6,831 nucleotides of DNA, taken from Desulfococcus sp. (GTDB lineage Bacteria > Desulfobacterota > Desulfobacteria > Desulfobacterales > Desulfosalsimonadaceae). The first letter of the stretch is position 1. Every line of letters starts with the position of its first letter. Below are positions 5,541 through 6,831 of this stretch, piece by piece. Both the position numbers and the translations under genes were made by a program. The stretch is taken from positions 1 through 6,831 of the forward strand of contig JAHECJ010000110.1 of the NCBI GenBank assembly GCA_024641805.1. The letters run 5' to 3'. The notes under the pieces were generated by a model. That model did no database searches. It was not told the DNA's origin and saw only the letters and a program-made list of their open reading frames with translations.

Positions 5541-6671
5541 ATGATTAAATTTCAGATAGATAAAAAATCCACCGATTCGCGGGCGCGGGCCGGGGTCCTG
5601 GCGACCCCGCATGGCGTCATCCCTACCCCGATATTCATGCCGGTGGGAACCGCCGGGACAGTGAAGGCGGTGATCCCCGAGGAACTCCATGACTGCGGGG
5701 CCCGGATCATTTTAGGCAACACCTATCATTTGTATCTCCGGCCCGGAATGGAGGTTATCCGCCGTTTTTCCGGCCTGCATTCGTTTATGAACTGGAGCGG
5801 TCCGATATTGACCGACAGCGGCGGATTTCAGATTTTCTCTTTAGCTAAAATTTCCAAAACCACGGAAGACGGGTTTGATTTTCAGTCCCATATTGACGGA
5901 TCCCGGCACCTGATCACCCCGGAAGATGCGGTGGACATTCAGACCACCCTGGGAGCGGACATCATCATGTGCCTGGACAGTTGCATCCCCTATCCGGCGG
6001 ATGAACAACAGGCCAAAGAAGCTCTGGAACTAACCACCCGGTGGGCCGGGCGCTGCAAAACCCGATGGAATGAGATAACCGACCGGAAGAATTCCCTGTT
6101 CGGGATTGTCCAGGGCGGCATGTTCAAACATCTCCGGCAGCAATCCGCCGAGGCACTCATTAAACTTGATTTCCCCGGGTATGCGCTGGGCGGATTGAGC
6201 GTGGGCGAACCTAAGGACCTGATGATGGAAATGGCCGGCCATTCGCTCCCCCTGCTGCCGGATGAAAAACCCAAATATATCATGGGCGTGGGAACCCCCG
6301 AAGACCTGGTGGAACTGGTATCTTTGGGAGCGGACATGTTCGACTGCGTGATGCCCACCCGAAATGCCCGAAACGGACAGTTGTTCACATCTTTCGGCAA
6401 CATCAATATCAACAACGCGCAATTCAAAACAGATACCGATCCCGTGGATTCCGAATGCACATGCTACACCTGCAAAAACTACTCCCGGGCCTACCTTCAT
6501 CACCTTTACCGGTCACGGGAACTGCTGTCCTACCGCTTAAACACCATCCATAACCTGCATTACTACCTGCAGCTGATGCAAACCATGCGAACGGCCATTA
6601 TAAATGATTCATTTGAGCGGTTTAAAACCTCCTTTTACTCAAAACGCGACCATTCAGGGCCGGATGCGTGA
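5541..6671 (+). CDS. tgt: tRNA-guanine(34) transglycosylase (bacterial TGT)
   Basis: TGT exchanges guanine-34 of GUN-anticodon tRNAs for preQ1, the step before QueA. The 376-residue TIM-barrel protein has all key elements: TPIFMPVGTAGTVKAV (29-44); TDSGGFQIFSL (91-101) with the general-base D92; a substrate pocket with D146, Q191 (GIVQGG) and GGLSVGE (217-223); nucleophile D268 in FDCVMPTRNARNG (267-279); and a zinc site C306-x-C308-x-x-C311 with H337. One unusual point is LDSC at 145-148 where most bacterial enzymes have FDEC, so the Glu beside the substrate-binding Asp is Ser. The ATG follows a G-rich ribosome-binding site (GGGGGA, 5533-5538) at short spacing and fits the family N-terminus. 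A possible 7-codon frame (5521-5544) has a stop overlapping this ATG. Confidence 0.98.
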   Translation: MIKFQIDKKSTDSRARAGVLATPHGVIPTPIFMPVGTAGTVKAVIPEELHDCGARIILGNTYHLYLRPGMEVIRRFSGLHSFMNWSGPILTDSGGFQIFSLAKISKTTEDGFDFQSHIDGSRHLITPEDAVDIQTTLGADIIMCLDSCIPYPADEQQAKEALELTTRWAGRCKTRWNEITDRKNSLFGIVQGGMFKHLRQQSAEALIKLDFPGYALGGLSVGEPKDLMMEMAGHSLPLLPDEKPKYIMGVGTPEDLVELVSLGADMFDCVMPTRNARNGQLFTSFGNININNAQFKTDTDPVDSECTCYTCKNYSRAYLHHLYRSRELLSYRLNTIHNLHYYLQLMQTMRTAIINDSFERFKTSFYSKRDHSGPDA

Positions 6672-6831
6672 ACATAGGTATAATAGCGTCTTTTAAGGAT
6701 TAAAATTAAAGCCCTCGCAGAAAGTGGCGCTTTACGTTCGGACGATAAAGTAACAATTGCACTTTGGGAAAGTATTTGCTTTAATAAAAACCATGTTTTT
6801 GATCGTGAATAATAACAATCAAGTATGCGCG
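6672..6831. other. Downstream region with no convincing gene
   Basis: No terminator hairpin or RNA gene was recognised after tgt. A TATAAT box lies at 6679-6684 without a clear -35. One plus-strand frame is open from 6687 to a TAA at 6810-6812 and reads protein-like (ALAESGALRSDDKVTIALWE), but it contains no ATG, GTG or TTG; the only start idea is an ATT at 6705 preceded by AAGGA (6695-6699). It could be a gene remnant or chance. A 13-codon frame from ATG 6793 runs off the window end without a ribosome-binding site. Confidence 0.3.

Noticed and set aside
5990..6503. Two minus-strand open frames of about 156-157 codons antisense to tgt
   Set aside because: They lie wholly inside the strongly conserved tgt coding region, have low-complexity shadow-like composition and no ribosome-binding site.
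6793..6831. ATG start of a possible next gene at the window edge
   Set aside because: Only 13 codons are visible, with no ribosome-binding site and no recognisable sequence.
1..6831. CRISPR array, tRNA, rRNA, riboswitch or insertion sequence
   Set aside because: No regularly spaced direct repeats, tRNA cloverleaf, conserved rRNA, preQ1 or other riboswitch pattern, or transposase was seen, including upstream of queA and tgt where a preQ1 riboswitch might be expected.

Overview
The window is an ordinary bacterial chromosome segment of moderate GC content, dominated by tRNA and translation-related genes. The organism is probably a Gram-negative from the Desulfobacterota (former Deltaproteobacteria, sulfate-reducer type). 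This is inferred from the flavour of the proteins, the DUF2065-queA-tgt order and the abundant ~120-130 bp palindromic intergenic repeats, which resemble repeats I recall from Desulfobacteraceae. It was not checked by any search.

Layout, left to right. (1) 2-73 is the C-terminal tail of a truncated plus-strand gene of unknown function. (2) 74-197 is an imperfect palindromic repeat filling a convergent gap. (3) 239-559 (minus) encodes a small two-helix membrane protein of unknown function. (4) A 50 bp divergent gap carries a perfect 7-bp inverted repeat. (5) 610-1368 (plus) encodes an RluA-family pseudouridine synthase. (6) 1463-2034 (plus) is a MazE/MazF-type toxin-antitoxin pair with overlapping genes, a strong sigma-70-like promoter and a palindrome over the -10 box. 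(7) 2106-2237 is a long imperfect inverted repeat between convergent mazF and gatB; its ends resemble an integron attC site. (8) 2246-3676 (minus) is gatB. (9) A 280 bp divergent gap holds promoters for gatB and for a DUF2065 membrane protein at 3957-4142 (plus). (10) 4326-5387 queA and 5541-6671 tgt (both plus) are two queuosine-pathway genes, separated by a third palindromic repeat at 5392-5513. (11) The last 160 bases hold no convincing gene.

How the genes relate: Tgt inserts preQ1 at position 34 of GUN-anticodon tRNAs and QueA then adds the epoxycyclopentane group, so queA and tgt are consecutive steps of one pathway. GatB belongs to the amidotransferase that corrects misacylated tRNA(Gln)/tRNA(Asn). 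The RluA-family enzyme modifies rRNA or tRNA. The window is therefore rich in tRNA/rRNA maturation, interrupted by an accessory toxin-antitoxin cassette.

I found no convincing undescribed defence or mobile system. The most interesting signals are the three palindromic repeats that share a layout, the attC-like look of the one beside mazEF, the operator-like structure at the mazEF promoter, and a partial internal duplication inside queA.
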